Below, in pieces: positions 43,030-53,438 of a stretch of 64,000 bases of DNA. Origin of the DNA: Paenibacillus tianmuensis (GTDB lineage: Bacteria > Bacillota > Bacilli > Paenibacillales > NBRC-103111); assembly GCF_900100345.1 (NCBI RefSeq), contig NZ_FMTT01000006.1, positions 64,737 to 128,736 on the forward strand. Direction: 5' to 3'. The translations under genes were made by a program, and so were the position numbers. The notes beneath the pieces are model-generated. The model did not search any database. It had not been told where the DNA came from and saw only the letters and a program-made list of their open reading frames with translations. How positions within the stretch are numbered: the stretch's first letter is position 1; every line of letters starts with the position of its first letter.

Positions 43030-43716
43030 TCACCAAAGCCAGGGATGAACACTGGGAATCCATCCGGCCGCAGCCAAGCCCCGCAGTACGGACAGCGCTC
43101 CGATCCAAATGGCTACGAATTGGCCGGCTATTGCGGCCTTGCTTCGCAGCCGCTTGTTTAATTTGCCCGCAAACAGCCCGACGGAAACCAGCGCAGGCAC
43201 GGTGCCCAGACCGAACAGCAGCATAAGCAGCAAGCCATGCAGCGGACTTGCGCTCGCCGCCGCATTCATTTCCATCGCATAGGTCAATCCGCAGGGAAGG
43301 AATCCGAGCAGCAGACCGCTGGCGACCGCGGTCCCTGCCTCCTCAGCCGTCCGGTACCGCGCTGTAAGCCGCCGGACAAGCGGCAGCCGATGCGGGTCCA
43401 GTCGATGCAGCGGGAGAGCGATACGCCGCAAAGCCCACAGCAAAATAAGACAGCCGCCCAATAAGCTAGCTGTCCCCTGCACATTCGCCAACTTCCCCGC
43501 ACCATCGACGAACGAGCCGACCGCGCCCATAAACGCCCCGAGCGCAGCGTAGGTTGCAATCCGTCCGGCATTGTAAGCCAGAACGGAGCGCAGCGGACTT
43601 GTCTTCGCTTGCAGTGCAAAGCCGGAGACGGTTGCGCCGCACATCCCAATGCAGTGCGGCGCGCCAAGCAATCCGGCAAGCCAAGCCAGCGTCAGATCAT
43701 GAACGCCGATCGCCAT
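43030..43716 (-). CDS. sulfite exporter TauE/SafE-family (CcoS/DsbD-like) membrane protein
   Basis: 228 residues, about six helices. The motif LLGAPHCIGMCGATVSGFAL near the start, with LLLGFLPCGLTYAM later, gives the cysteine pattern of the DsbD_2/UreH-like subgroup found beside copper ATPases in cytochrome cbb3 or caa3 assembly clusters. It lies 38 bases after copA, so it is co-transcribed. A role in copper delivery is inferred. Confidence 0.8.
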   Translation of the reverse strand: MAIGVHDLTLAWLAGLLGAPHCIGMCGATVSGFALQAKTSPLRSVLAYNAGRIATYAALGAFMGAVGSFVDGAGKLANVQGTASLLGGCLILLWALRRIALPLHRLDPHRLPLVRRLTARYRTAEEAGTAVASGLLLGFLPCGLTYAMEMNAAASASPLHGLLLMLLFGLGTVPALVSVGLFAGKLNKRLRSKAAIAGQFVAIWIGALSVLRGLAAAGWIPSVHPWLW

Positions 43717-43754
43717 CTTCTCTTCCCCGCCTTCTTCGCTTGGAATGAAGGAAG

Positions 43755-45977
43755 TTACACCCGCTTCAGCCGAAGTGCGTTAACAATTACCGTCAAAGAG
43801 CTTAAAGCCATAGCCGTGCATGCCATCCATGGCGCCAGATGACCGCTTAAGGCCGCAGGAATCGCCAAAGCGTTATAACAGAAAGAGAATCCCATATTCT
43901 GATAAATATTTATCATCGTCTTTCGGCTGATCCTCACGGCATCAGCCATAGCTTTCAAGTCGCTTTTTAACAAATGCACATCAGCGGCCGCCTTGGCTAC
44001 ATCCGTCCCGTTACCGACGGCTACGCCGATATCCGCTGCCGCGAGCGCCGGCGCGTCGTTTACGCCGTCACCGACCATGGTCACCCGCTTCCCTTGGCTC
44101 TGCAGCCGCCGGACGAGCCCGAGTTTCTGGTCCGGAAGCATATCCGCATAATACGGCACATTTCCAAGCCGTTCCGCAACCATTTTAGCCGCCGCAGCAT
44201 GATCTCCGGTCACCAGCCGGACGTCCATTCCCTGCTTTTTGAGCTGCCGCAGCGCCGATCCCGCCGTCGGCCGAAGCGTATCGGCTAGAGCGACAACCCC
44301 GGCTGGACGTCCATCCACCGCCACATAGATTAGCTGCTTCCCTTGGCTACGCAGAGGATCGGCAACCTTTTCCGTTTGCGCAAAAGGGACACCCTGCTCC
44401 TCCAGCCAACGCCGAGTCCCTGCGACGATCCCGCGTCCATGCACCTCCGCCCGGACCCCGCAGCCGGGAACGGCCAAGAAACTGCCGCAGTCAGGCACTC
44501 GCACTCCCCGCCTCTCGGCCTCTTCGACAACCGCCCGCGAGAGCGGATGCTCGGAGAGCTGTTCCGCACCCGCGAGCTTGCTCAGCAGTGTAGCCTGCGT
44601 TTCGCCTTCTGCGGCAATCACATCCGTCACCTTGGGTGTCCCGAACGTCACCGTCCCCGTTTTATCGAACAGAAGAATGTCCGTTTGATGAAGCCGCTCC
44701 AGTGCAGCCCCTTCCTTGTAAACGATCCCCTTCTGAGCGGCACGGCCCGATGCGACCAGAATGGATACTGGCGTCGCCAGTCCCAAAGCGCATGGACAAG
44801 CAATCAGCAGCACGGCAATCGCCTTCTCCAAAGCCCCGCCCGCAGCCCCCGGCTCGCCCATTCCGTACCAGTACAAAAAGGTGCACACGGCTGTAACGGC
44901 AATGACCGGAACAAACACCGCGGCAATTTTGTCGGCGACGCGCTGAATCGGCGCTTTCGCATTCTGTGCTTCTTCCACCATCCGAATCATCCGGGCTACC
45001 GTACTTTGACTGGTCGTACGCAGGACACGGATTTCCAGCACGCCGGAACCGTTCAAGGTTCCGCCGATGACGCGATCTCCTTTTCGCTTCTTAACCGGCA
45101 CGCTTTCCCCGGTGATTAGCGATTCGTCCACCGCGGATATCCCTTGCGCGACGATACCGTCGAGAGGCACCCGCTCGCCGGGACGGACGCGGAGCAGGTC
45201 GCCCTCTTTCAACATGCTTACCGGGACCCGGCGTTCGCCGTCCGGGGTCAGCATGCTGGCCGTGTCCGTCTGGATCGCATGAAGCTGTGAGAGACTGTCC
45301 GCCGTACGCTTCCGGGCGGACGCTTCGATCCATCGGCCAAGCCATACGATCGTAATGATCATGGTGCTCGTATCGAAATAGTACGGGCTATGGTGCCCGC
45401 TCCCCATCATGGCATGCCCAGGATGAAACAACAAATAATGACTATACAAAAAGGCCGTTGACGTACCCAGAACAATCAGCACATCCATATTCGCGCTTCC
45501 GTTTTTCAAAGCTTCATAGGCCCGGATGTAAAAAGGGAGACCGAAACCGAACTGCACCGGAACGGCGAGTGCAAGCTGAAACCATGGGTTCGCCAGCAAG
45601 TCGGGTATCCAGGGCGAGGAAGAAGCAACATGATGTGGGACCATCGCCCAGAAGAAAGGCAGCGTAAAAGCAAGCGAAAGCAAAAACATAACCCGACTGC
45701 GACGAATTTCCTCGCTACTATTGCCGTTTATTTTCCCATCGGCCATATGCAGCGGACGGACGCCATATCCGAGTTGTTCGATCCGGGCTGCGACTTCCTC
45801 TGCCCGGACCCGCTTCGCGTCCAGCAAGACGACCGCCCGCTCCAAAGCAATATTGGCGCTGACCTCGGCCACGCCTTCCATTTTGCCTACCGCCTTCTCG
45901 ATGCGTGCAGCGCAAGCCGTGCACGTCATGCCTGTAACATGCAGCGTAATCCGGCTCAAATCCGCTTGTCCGCTCAT
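43755..45977 (-). CDS. copA: copper-transporting P1B-type ATPase
   Basis: 740 residues. One HMA domain with C19 and C22 ([13 protein letters not shown]), eight helices, CPC motif ([13 protein letters not shown]), phosphorylation site [11 protein letters not shown] ([10 protein letters not shown]) and [10 protein letters not shown] are all present. It exports Cu(I) or loads it to oxidases. The following TauE/SafE gene and nearby cytochrome c support a cytochrome-oxidase role. No CopZ or CsoR is visible in this window. Confidence 0.93.
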   Translation of the reverse strand: MSGQADLSRITLHVTGMTCTACAARIEKAVGKMEGVAEVSANIALERAVVLLDAKRVRAEEVAARIEQLGYGVRPLHMADGKINGNSSEEIRRSRVMFLLSLAFTLPFFWAMVPHHVASSSPWIPDLLANPWFQLALAVPVQFGFGLPFYIRAYEALKNGSANMDVLIVLGTSTAFLYSHYLLFHPGHAMMGSGHHSPYYFDTSTMIITIVWLGRWIEASARKRTADSLSQLHAIQTDTASMLTPDGERRVPVSMLKEGDLLRVRPGERVPLDGIVAQGISAVDESLITGESVPVKKRKGDRVIGGTLNGSGVLEIRVLRTTSQSTVARMIRMVEEAQNAKAPIQRVADKIAAVFVPVIAVTAVCTFLYWYGMGEPGAAGGALEKAIAVLLIACPCALGLATPVSILVASGRAAQKGIVYKEGAALERLHQTDILLFDKTGTVTFGTPKVTDVIAAEGETQATLLSKLAGAEQLSEHPLSRAVVEEAERRGVRVPDCGSFLAVPGCGVRAEVHGRGIVAGTRRWLEEQGVPFAQTEKVADPLRSQGKQLIYVAVDGRPAGVVALADTLRPTAGSALRQLKKQGMDVRLVTGDHAAAAKMVAERLGNVPYYADMLPDQKLGLVRRLQSQGKRVTMVGDGVNDAPALAAADIGVAVGNGTDVAKAAADVHLLKSDLKAMADAVRISRKTMINIYQNMGFSFCYNALAIPAALSGHLAPWMACTAMALSSLTVIVNALRLKRV

Positions 45978-46119
45978 TCCCGTCTCACTCCATTCCGATT
46001 GAGGCCCCAGCAGCCGGTCATCGTTAAACTATATGGACGAGCGGCGATTTTCATGACAAAGAAACGCGGCCGCTTCTTTGTGAATTGCGAACAAAGAAAC
46101 GACCGCCGTTTAAAGGTGG

Positions 46120-46584
46120 CTAGCTATGATGATGCTCCGCGGCATCGGCGTGCTCCTGTCCGGCCCCCCGCTCGTCCAAATACGTGACGGAAAGCTCAGC
46201 GTAAAGCACACCCTTCTGCACTTGAATCTTGTGCTGCAACTCCCGAAGCCTAGACAGTAGGCCGCGAACGACAATGATTTCAAGACATTGATCGTGATTC
46301 AGATGGACATGCATCGTCGAAATAATGTCGTGATGGTAATTATGCTGCAGCTCGATAAGCTGCAAAGGAAGATCGGCCGCATGGTGATCGTACACCATGA
46401 CGATCGTCCCCGCTACGAGTTGATCGGCCTTCAAGCCGCCCGGCTCCAATAGCACTTTACGTACCAGATCCCGGATCGCTTCCGATCGGTTCGTGTAGCC
46501 TTGCTCCGTGATATATTGATCAAACTGCTTGATCAGTTCCTCTGGCATGGATACGCCAAACCGGGTCAATACGTCTTTCTCCAA
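46120..46584 (-). CDS. nikR: nickel-responsive regulator NikR
   Basis: 154 residues. The ribbon-helix-helix N-terminus (RFGVSMPEELIKQFDQYI, TNRSEAIRDLVRK) is followed by the ACT-like metal domain. The nickel ligands H81, H92, H94 and C100 (MHVHLNHDQC) have canonical spacing. A histidine-rich tail (EHADAAEHHHS) ends it. No nik or hydrogenase genes are in the window, so its target is elsewhere, or possibly copA in the neighbourhood. Its promoter region to 46743 has no gene. Confidence 0.92.
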   Translation of the reverse strand: MEKDVLTRFGVSMPEELIKQFDQYITEQGYTNRSEAIRDLVRKVLLEPGGLKADQLVAGTIVMVYDHHAADLPLQLIELQHNYHHDIISTMHVHLNHDQCLEIIVVRGLLSRLRELQHKIQVQKGVLYAELSVTYLDERGAGQEHADAAEHHHS

Positions 46585-46744
46585 CGATCATTCACCTCAA
46601 TCCGCACACTCTCCCGATTATTGTAGCACACCCGCCGCCCATACTGAATTCGGGCACAAATGAGCCCTTCCGCCAGCATTCGACGCAAAGGCTTCTTCGG
46701 CCTTATTATCCGGTGATTCCCCCACATGTTACCAGCCAAACACC

Positions 46745-46793
46745 GATAAAAAACCGGCCTGCCTCCCCTATCCGGGGCTGCACGCCGGTCCTC
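46745..46793 (-). terminator. terminator of ricA
   Basis: AACCGGC pairs with GCCGGTC near 46785 around an inner CTCCCC/GGGG hairpin, followed on the minus strand by TTTTTTAT. Confidence 0.7.
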
Positions 46794-46822
46794 AAACTCA
46801 CTGTGTATCGGTATAATTTTGT

Positions 46823-47266
46823 TTACTCGCTGCATCCCGAACGGGCTACGGTTCCTTGCTCCACCGTAATCGTATCGGAGATGGTATCGCGAATGACGCT
46901 CATAACGAGCTGAAGCAAGTAATTGATATCTTCCTGCGACTGTTTGAATTGGCTGACAATCGGGATCGAATCAAGCTGATCCTGCAGCTCGTCGATTTCC
47001 TTCTCGATTTTTTCAACCATCTTTTTATTGTCGAACGACTCGAAAGCGACGATTTCCTTCTGCTTCTTTTTGATAGCGCTAATCAACGTCTGGATTTGAT
47101 CGTTTCCTGCAATTTGCTGCTCCGCCTGCTGGAAAAACTGCACCTCGTTCGAGGTAGCCAGCAGCCCTGCCAGCTCCTTAGCTTTATCCAAAATGTCTTC
47201 GCGCACGATCATTTCCGTATTCGTATACAGCTCCATGCCGCAATTCGTAAATTTCTGCTCTGCCAT
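46823..47266 (-). CDS. ricA: RicA (YmcA) family protein
   Basis: 147 residues, YlbF/YmcA family, largely helical (coiled stretch LISAIKKKQKEIVAFESFDN). Cysteines at 9 and 145 are candidates for the 4Fe-4S cluster described for the Bacillus RicAFT complex, which works with RNase Y in mRNA processing, sporulation and biofilm formation. It follows miaB after 28 bases; rny is 7 kb away. Confidence 0.85.
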   Translation of the reverse strand: MAEQKFTNCGMELYTNTEMIVREDILDKAKELAGLLATSNEVQFFQQAEQQIAGNDQIQTLISAIKKKQKEIVAFESFDNKKMVEKIEKEIDELQDQLDSIPIVSQFKQSQEDINYLLQLVMSVIRDTISDTITVEQGTVARSGCSE

Positions 47267-47294
47267 TAGGATTCGTCACGCCCCTGCAATCGAT

Positions 47295-48770
47295 TTATTG
47301 AGCCACGGCTTCTCCGACCAATTCGCCTTTGATATAGAATGTCGGGGTTTCCGTTATTTTCACTTGGACAAACCGGCCTACCAGTTCCTTCGGCCCTTCG
47401 AAATGGACGAGCTTGTTCGTGCGAGTCCGGCCGGCCAATACGGCGGCATTGTTCTTGCTTTCACCCTCCACCAGCACTTCCAGCGTCTGTCCTTTCAGCC
47501 GCTCATTGCTCCGTTTGGCGTAGACGTTAAGCACGTCGTTCAAACGAATGAGACGGTCCCGCTTCACCTCATAAGGCACGTTATCCTCCATGCCCGCCGC
47601 CGGCGTACCTTCCCGCGGTGAGTAGATGAACGTAAAGGCGCTGTCGTAGCCGACTTCCTGCATAAGCGAGACCGTTTCCTCGAACTGCTCATCGGTTTCG
47701 CCCGGAAAACCTACGATGATATCCGTCGTCAGCACGACATCCGGAATCGCCTTTTTGATTTTGGCGACCAGCTCCAGATAATGCTCACGCGTATATTTGC
47801 GGCTCATCCGCTTCAAAATCTCGTTGCTGCCCGACTGCACAGGCAGATGGATATGCTCCATCAGGTTGCCTTTCTTAGCCAGCACCTCGATTAAGCGGTC
47901 GTCAAAATCACGCGGGTGCGACGTCGTGAAGCGGACACGCGGAATGTCGATCTTGCGGACTTCGTCCATCAAATCGCCGAGCCCGTATTTCAAATCGTCG
48001 AAATCTTTGCCATAGGCGTTTACGTTCTGGCCGAGCAGCATAATTTCCTTGAAGCCCTGACGCGCCAAGTCGCGTACTTCGGCAATCACGTCCTGCGGAA
48101 GGCGGCTGCGCTCCTTGCCCCGCGTATACGGCACGATACAGTACGTACAGAACTTATCGCAGCCGTACATGATGTTGACCCACGCTTTGATGCCTTCGCG
48201 CTTCTTCGGCAGGTTTTCGATGATGTCGCCTTCCTTGGACCATACCTCGATCACCATTTCCTTGCTGAACATCGCTTCCTTCAACAGGAACGGCACACGG
48301 TGGATGTTGTGCGTGCCGAAGATTAGATCGACGAACGGATGCTTCTTCAAAATCCGGTTCACGACCGATTCTTCCTGCGACATACAGCCGCACACGCCCA
48401 GGATCAGCGATGGCTTCTCGATCTTCAGATGCTTGAGATGGCCGAGCTCCCCGAACACTTTATCTTCAGCATTTTCCCGTACGGCACAGGTGTTGAGCAG
48501 AATGATGTCCGCCTGCTTGCGGTCATCAGTGGACCGGTAGCCCATCTGTTCCAGCAGGCCTTTGATCGTCTCGGTGTCGTGCTCGTTCATTTGACAGCCG
48601 TACGTTTGAATCAAGTAATACTTGTCCTTGCCGATCTCACGCATCTCTTCCGGGATGTCGAAATCGTAATGCACTTGAATGTCTTCTTTCCCCCGCTTCT
48701 TCGCATCGCTGAGAGACGGCGGCTGGAAATATATCGAGTAATCTTTTTCGGATTTATTTTTTGTCGTCAT
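47295..48770 (-). CDS. miaB: tRNA-2-methylthio-N6-isopentenyladenosine synthase MiaB
   Basis: About 491 residues from the ATG at 48770 with AGGAGG 10 bases upstream; an ATG at 48806 is less likely. The N-terminal cluster has cysteines in [20 protein letters not shown] and VCGCMSQEE. The radical-SAM motif is CDKFCTYC, and the TRAM domain ends the protein. It modifies A37 of tRNAs. The order with ricA is conserved in Bacilli. Confidence 0.95.
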   Translation of the reverse strand: MTTKNKSEKDYSIYFQPPSLSDAKKRGKEDIQVHYDFDIPEEMREIGKDKYYLIQTYGCQMNEHDTETIKGLLEQMGYRSTDDRKQADIILLNTCAVRENAEDKVFGELGHLKHLKIEKPSLILGVCGCMSQEESVVNRILKKHPFVDLIFGTHNIHRVPFLLKEAMFSKEMVIEVWSKEGDIIENLPKKREGIKAWVNIMYGCDKFCTYCIVPYTRGKERSRLPQDVIAEVRDLARQGFKEIMLLGQNVNAYGKDFDDLKYGLGDLMDEVRKIDIPRVRFTTSHPRDFDDRLIEVLAKKGNLMEHIHLPVQSGSNEILKRMSRKYTREHYLELVAKIKKAIPDVVLTTDIIVGFPGETDEQFEETVSLMQEVGYDSAFTFIYSPREGTPAAGMEDNVPYEVKRDRLIRLNDVLNVYAKRSNERLKGQTLEVLVEGESKNNAAVLAGRTRTNKLVHFEGPKELVGRFVQVKITETPTFYIKGELVGEAVAQ

Positions 48771-48867
48771 GAAATGAATTCCTCCTGAAGCTTGCATATG
48801 CTGCAAAGATCATACCTTTCATTATATCATGCTTGCAGCCTGCATTTCAAAGAAATTCATGGATGGG

Positions 48868-49437
48868 TTACGCTAAAATAACCCCGACATCACCGGTTTT
48901 AATTCCGGCTGCGTTCGCTTCGTCCGTATCGATATGCATGTCCAACGCGAATTGATCGGATACCCGGGCAATCACATGCTCAAACGTTACGCCACGCTCT
49001 CCTTCGACGCGCACGGTAAGCTCCTGTTTATCCGCAATGCCCCACTTGGCCGCATCGTCCGTATGAAAATGAATATGACGCGCCGCTACGATCACGCCCG
49101 CTTCCAGTTCCACTTCACCGGCCGGTCCGATGACCTTAATCCCCGGCGTACCGTCGATATGGCCGGACTCGCGTACGGGCGGGTTCACCCCGAGAGCGAA
49201 CGCATCGGTACGAGATATTTCAAGCTGGGACTTGCTGCGGGCCGGTCCCAAAATGCGAACCTTATCGAAACGGCCTTTCGGTCCGACGACCGCGACCGTT
49301 TCCTCGGCAGCATACTGCCCCGGCTGCGATAATGCCTTCATCTCCTTTAATTCATACCCTGCGCCAAACAGCAAAGCGATATCTTCTTTCGACAAATGAA
49401 TATGTCTGGCGGAAACGCCGATCGGTACTTGTTTCAT
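48868..49437 (-). CDS. pduL: phosphate propanoyltransferase (PduL-like)
   Basis: 189 residues from the ATG at 49437 with GAGGGG 9 bases upstream. The PduL zinc ligands are visible in SARHIHLS and AARHIHFHTDD. It converts acyl-CoA and phosphate to acyl-phosphate. No microcompartment gene is nearby, so it is a housekeeping form and may use acetyl-CoA. It follows korAB, which also makes acyl-CoA, an interesting pairing. Confidence 0.9.
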   Translation of the reverse strand: MKQVPIGVSARHIHLSKEDIALLFGAGYELKEMKALSQPGQYAAEETVAVVGPKGRFDKVRILGPARSKSQLEISRTDAFALGVNPPVRESGHIDGTPGIKVIGPAGEVELEAGVIVAARHIHFHTDDAAKWGIADKQELTVRVEGERGVTFEHVIARVSDQFALDMHIDTDEANAAGIKTGDVGVILA

Positions 49438-49503
49438 GTCCATATGCCCCTCTCTTATGCAAAAGATTCCATGAAGCTCAAATCTATTATACCCGCACGG
49501 CAT

Positions 49504-49540
49504 AAAAAAAGCATACGGCCCAGGGCCATATGCTTAAGAA
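49504..49540 (-). terminator. terminator of korAB
   Basis: AAGCATACGGCCC (49509-49521) pairs with GGGCCATATGCTT, followed on the minus strand by TTTTTTTATG. Confidence 0.85.
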
Positions 49541-49551
49541 ATTTCGGAAAA

Positions 49552-50418
49552 TTATTTGAATTCCGCCACCAATTTTTCAAACTCTTGCTCGGTGATGTTA
49601 AGATTTTGCTTCGCAAGACCTTCAGGTTTGAAGCCTGCAACCATATCCTCGTAGCTTTTTCTGCTCTTGTCTTGATAAATAAGTCCCGTCACGAGGCTGT
49701 TGGTTTCCATGATTTTGGTCATGGCTGCCACACGATTGGAAGCATCGTAATCCGGCGTTTCTTCCAGATCGACGATATGCTCTTTAAACCACTCGTACGT
49801 GTTCACTTTGTTGAACGTGACACACGGGCTGAATACGTTGATGAAAGAGAAGCCTTCATGCTTCATGCCTTCTTCGATCAAGGAAGTCAGCTGTTTCAAG
49901 TTGCTGGAGAACGATTGACCGATAAACGTAGCTCCTGCAGCCAACGCTACTTCAAGCGGCGACAATGCGGACTCGATGGAGCCGGACGGCGTCGATTTCG
50001 TCTTGAAGCCCTCGGCGCTGCGGGGCGACGTTTGGCCTTTGGTCAAGCCGTAAATTTGGTTATCCATAACGATATAGGTGATGTTGATGTTACGACGGAT
50101 CGCATGAACCGTATGACCCATCCCGATCGCGAAGCCGTCGCCGTCGCCGCCTGCGGCGATGACGGTCAGCTCGCGGTTAGCCATTTTGAGACCTTGCGCG
50201 ATTGGCAACGAACGTCCGTGAACACCGTGGAATCCGTAAGCGTTGATGTAACCGGAAATCCGGCCGGAGCAGCCGATCCCCGAGACAACCGCAAGCTGTT
50301 CTGGTTCCAGACCGACATTGGCAGCCGCTCTTTGGATAGCCGCTTGCACGGAGAAGTCGCCGCAACCTGGGCACCAGTTCGGTTTGATATTGTTACGGAA
50401 ATCTTTTAACGTTGCCAT
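49552..50418 (-). CDS. korB: 2-oxoacid:ferredoxin oxidoreductase beta subunit
   Basis: 288 residues. CPGCGDFSV carries cluster ligands; TPP-binding GGDGDGFAIGMGHTVHAIRR and the metal site NITYIVMDNQIYGLTKGQ are intact. It pairs with KorA, whose stop overlaps its start by 13 bases. AGGAG lies 11 bases before the ATG. The likely substrate is 2-oxoglutarate or a branched 2-oxoacid. Confidence 0.93.
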   Translation of the reverse strand: MATLKDFRNNIKPNWCPGCGDFSVQAAIQRAAANVGLEPEQLAVVSGIGCSGRISGYINAYGFHGVHGRSLPIAQGLKMANRELTVIAAGGDGDGFAIGMGHTVHAIRRNINITYIVMDNQIYGLTKGQTSPRSAEGFKTKSTPSGSIESALSPLEVALAAGATFIGQSFSSNLKQLTSLIEEGMKHEGFSFINVFSPCVTFNKVNTYEWFKEHIVDLEETPDYDASNRVAAMTKIMETNSLVTGLIYQDKSRKSYEDMVAGFKPEGLAKQNLNITEQEFEKLVAEFK

Positions 50419-52157
50419 ACAAGGTTCAACTCCTGACAGTATTTAGTGATTTCGGCAGGCAAGAACGGATTACCGTCATATTTCAACATGCTCTTAATTT
50501 TATCGGCGTAGCCAACGTTCAGCTTAATCAAGGAAGCAAGCTGACCCGTAGCATTGTTTTCAAGAACAACGACCGTTTTCGCTTTTTCCAGGTACGGCTT
50601 GATCTCTTCCACCGGGAACGGATGCAGCAAACGAACGGTGATGTGGTTCGTTTTCATACCTTTGTCGGCCAGACGGCGTCTTGCTTCGTCAATCGTGCCG
50701 CCCGTGGAGCCCATACCGATAATGAGCAGATCCGGCTCTTCATGAGGAGCGTCAACCAGAATCGGATTGGTGACTTTCATGTGCTTCATTTTGCCCAAAC
50801 GTTTGTCCATCATTTTCTTGCGGTTAACCGGGCTTTCCGACGGACGTCCGTCTTCAGAGTGCTCAACCCCGGTTACATGGTGGATGCCGTATTTTTGACC
50901 CGGCAGCGAACGCTTGGAAATCCCGTTCTCGGTGAATTCGTAGCGTTTAAACATTTGGTTCTCGCCCGGAGCAGGCAGTTCGCCGGTTTGCAGCTCGCCG
51001 CGTTTAATCTGGATTTTATTGTAATCGAGCAATTCGCTTGATTGTTTACCCAAGGAAAGCTGCAGGTCCGTCAGCAAAATAACTGGTACCTGATATTCTT
51101 CTGCCAAGTTGAACGCTTCGATCGTGTCGTAGAAGCATTCTTCGATGGTCGAAGGCGACAGAACGATTTTCGGAATTTCACCGTGCGTTCCGTGAATCAT
51201 AGCAAGCACGTCGGATTGCTCCTGCTTCGTCGGAAGTCCCGTACTCGGACCGCCGCGCTGCGTATCGACGATAACGACAGGCGTTTCCGTCATACCGGCC
51301 AAGCCGATCGCTTCCATCATCAAGGAAAGACCAGGGCCTGCGGAAGCCGTCAGGGTGCGAACGCCGCCGTAGTTGGCCCCAATGGCCATCGTACATGCTG
51401 CGATCTCATCTTCGGTTTGGATAACCGTCCCGCCGAATTTCGGCAGCGTCTTGATCAGGTATTCCATAATTTCGGAAGCCGGCGTGATCGGGTAGGCAGG
51501 CATGAAGCGGCAGCCTGCGGCGACTGCGCCGAGAGCGATAGCGTCGTTGCCGATCATGAAAAGCTTTTGCTTGCCGTCGGCAGGCTCCAGTTGGAATTCA
51601 GGCAGCGGACCGCCCGTCAATTCGAGAACGAACTCGGCAGCTTTGCGAACCGCTTCCACGTTTTTCTCCACCACGGCAGCGCCTTTACGGCCAAACTCTT
51701 CTTCTACTGCTTTATTAAACACTTCAAGCGGCAAACCAAGCAAAGCCCAAGATGCGCCGGAAGCAGCCATATTCTTAAACAAGGAAGTGCCAAGCTCTTC
51801 CGCAATCGCCGTAATCGGCACCGGGAACAGTCTTGCTTTCACGCCTTCCGGAACGACCGGATTAACCTTTGCGTCGGCGATGATTACACCGTTCTCGCGC
51901 AGCTCGTGCGCATTCACATCAATCGTTTCTTGGTCAAAGGCCACGAGAATGTCCAAATCGTCGGAAATGGAGCGAATCGGCATCGTACTGATTCTGATTT
52001 TATTGTTTGTGTGGCCGCCTTTGATCCGCGAGGAAAAATGACGGTACCCGTACAAGTAGTACCCCAGTCTGGTCAATGCCGTGGAAAAGATTTTGTCGGT
52101 ACTTTCCACGCCTTCCCCCTGTTGTCCTCCGACCTTCCAAGATAATTGGCTAATCAA
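50406..52157 (-). CDS. korA: 2-oxoacid:ferredoxin oxidoreductase, fused gamma-alpha subunit
   Basis: 583 residues from a TTG at 52157 with AAGGAG 9 bases upstream. The N-terminal gamma domain (GGQQGEGVESTDKIFSTALT) is followed by the alpha domain (YPITPASEIMEYLI, ASAGPGLSLMMEAIGLAGMT). Together with KorB it forms the two-subunit enzyme seen in many aerobic Firmicutes. Product acyl-CoA could feed PduL. Its promoter is at 52250-52278. Confidence 0.93.
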   Translation of the reverse strand: MISQLSWKVGGQQGEGVESTDKIFSTALTRLGYYLYGYRHFSSRIKGGHTNNKIRISTMPIRSISDDLDILVAFDQETIDVNAHELRENGVIIADAKVNPVVPEGVKARLFPVPITAIAEELGTSLFKNMAASGASWALLGLPLEVFNKAVEEEFGRKGAAVVEKNVEAVRKAAEFVLELTGGPLPEFQLEPADGKQKLFMIGNDAIALGAVAAGCRFMPAYPITPASEIMEYLIKTLPKFGGTVIQTEDEIAACTMAIGANYGGVRTLTASAGPGLSLMMEAIGLAGMTETPVVIVDTQRGGPSTGLPTKQEQSDVLAMIHGTHGEIPKIVLSPSTIEECFYDTIEAFNLAEEYQVPVILLTDLQLSLGKQSSELLDYNKIQIKRGELQTGELPAPGENQMFKRYEFTENGISKRSLPGQKYGIHHVTGVEHSEDGRPSESPVNRKKMMDKRLGKMKHMKVTNPILVDAPHEEPDLLIIGMGSTGGTIDEARRRLADKGMKTNHITVRLLHPFPVEEIKPYLEKAKTVVVLENNATGQLASLIKLNVGYADKIKSMLKYDGNPFLPAEITKYCQELNLVWQR

Positions 52158-52249
52158 CGTTGTCCACTCCTTTTAAATTCGCTGACATGCAGCAAAACCA
52201 TAAACTGTAAAGATTTCATATAAAAAAAATCTTTCAGTTGTCTCATCAA

Positions 52250-52278
52250 ATTCTATGACTAATACACGTAAAAAGCAA
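52250..52278 (-). promoter_or_regulatory. promoter of korAB
   Basis: TTGCTT (52273-52278) and TAGAAT (52250-52255) are spaced by 17 bases on the minus strand. The leader is about 85 bases and T/A-rich. Confidence 0.6.
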
Positions 52279-52377
52279 GGGTTTTCGACAAAATGCATAG
52301 ATAGCTTTTTTAGATCAAATCCATATCGATTAGAGAATAATTTAGTTGTCTTGTATCTATAAATCAGATGTTAACTT

Positions 52378-53322
52378 TTAATGAATCGGCAAGTGACGAT
52401 GAAGGAACGTAAACCAGTTGCGGTACATGAACCCTCTCACCAGCTCCTCCGGAAACTGTCTAAGCAAAGCTTCCGTCAGATACGGGATCTTCCCCGCATG
52501 CTCCAGTCCCGGGATCCATTGATCGATGCCGTCAAAATCCGATCCGAACACAAGCTGACCGCCGCCCCCCAGCGAGCAAATATGCTCAACATGCTGCAGG
52601 ACGCCGTCAATAGAAGCTTGACGGCCTTGGTGTACGAACCAGGGAACGAATGTTACACCGATGCGTCCGTCCTGCCGGACAATTTCCCGGATCTGCCCGT
52701 CGTTCAGATTTCTCGGATGGCCGCACACGGCCCTTGCATTGGAATGCGTCGCCACGAACGGCTTGGCCGAAGCCGCCGCCAAATCCCAGAACGCCGCCTC
52801 GGACAAATGGGACGCATCCAATAGCATACCCAAATCGTTGCAGTCTTTAATAAACGTTTTGCCGCGCTGCGTAAATCCGCCCTGCCTTGGCTCAAGCACC
52901 CCATCTGCCGCCCAATTGGCGTAATTCCATGTCGCTCCGATCATTCGGACGCCCAGATGGTATAACGTCCGAAGATATAAAGGGTTTCCCTGCAATGCAT
53001 CCGCGCCTTCGAGCGTGAGCATCGCTCCGGTCTGATTGCCCGTCAGGACCGCTTCCAAATCAGCGCGGTTTTTTACCTGCCGCATGCGCGGGTCCCGCAT
53101 CACTTTCTGATAAAAAATATTTATATATTCCAAGTAATGGTCAAAATGCGGCTGAGTTATACGTTCAGGCAAGTAAATCGCAAAAAATTGCAGTTTTACG
53201 CCCCCTTGCGCCATTTTCGCATAAGATACGTCCAATGCGTTCGCATGAGGATCGAAGAAATCAATGGCCGGGTTCTCAACCATCTTGAGCAAAGCATCAC
53301 AATGCCCGTCGATAACATACAT
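52378..53322 (-). CDS. membrane dipeptidase (M19 family)
   Basis: 314 residues. The zinc ligands of renal-dipeptidase enzymes are visible: DGHCD at residues 5-9, EGADAL near 125, HLS and HSNARAVCGHPRN. It hydrolyses dipeptides, often with D-residues. No signal peptide is seen, so a cytoplasmic form is likely. It lies downstream of spoVS beyond its terminator. AGGGG precedes the ATG. Confidence 0.9.
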   Translation of the reverse strand: MYVIDGHCDALLKMVENPAIDFFDPHANALDVSYAKMAQGGVKLQFFAIYLPERITQPHFDHYLEYINIFYQKVMRDPRMRQVKNRADLEAVLTGNQTGAMLTLEGADALQGNPLYLRTLYHLGVRMIGATWNYANWAADGVLEPRQGGFTQRGKTFIKDCNDLGMLLDASHLSEAAFWDLAAASAKPFVATHSNARAVCGHPRNLNDGQIREIVRQDGRIGVTFVPWFVHQGRQASIDGVLQHVEHICSLGGGGQLVFGSDFDGIDQWIPGLEHAGKIPYLTEALLRQFPEELVRGFMYRNWFTFLHRHLPIH

Positions 53323-53379
53323 CAGCTATCCCCTCCTCGGGAGTAGGCTTGGCTGGGCCAAAATGAAACAAAACCAAAA

Positions 53380-53406
53380 AAACCTGTCTACAAAAGTAAA
53401 CAGGCG
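53380..53406 (-). terminator. terminator of spoVS
   Basis: ACCTGTCTAC pairs with GTAAACAGGC imperfectly, followed on the minus strand by GGTTTTTTTGG. Confidence 0.7.
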
Positions 53407-53438
53407 CTTTGGTCATTCGGTTATAAGCTGCAAAGCCA

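Noticed and set aside
46057-46080. Hairpin CAAAGAA/TTCTTTG as nikR terminator
   Set aside because: The stem is only seven pairs and no T run follows on the minus strand, so it is not listed as a terminator.
49396-52145. Long plus-strand frames (337 and 367 codons) opposite korAB
   Set aside because: They mirror the codon usage of korA and korB, have no ribosome binding sites, and encode low-information sequence.
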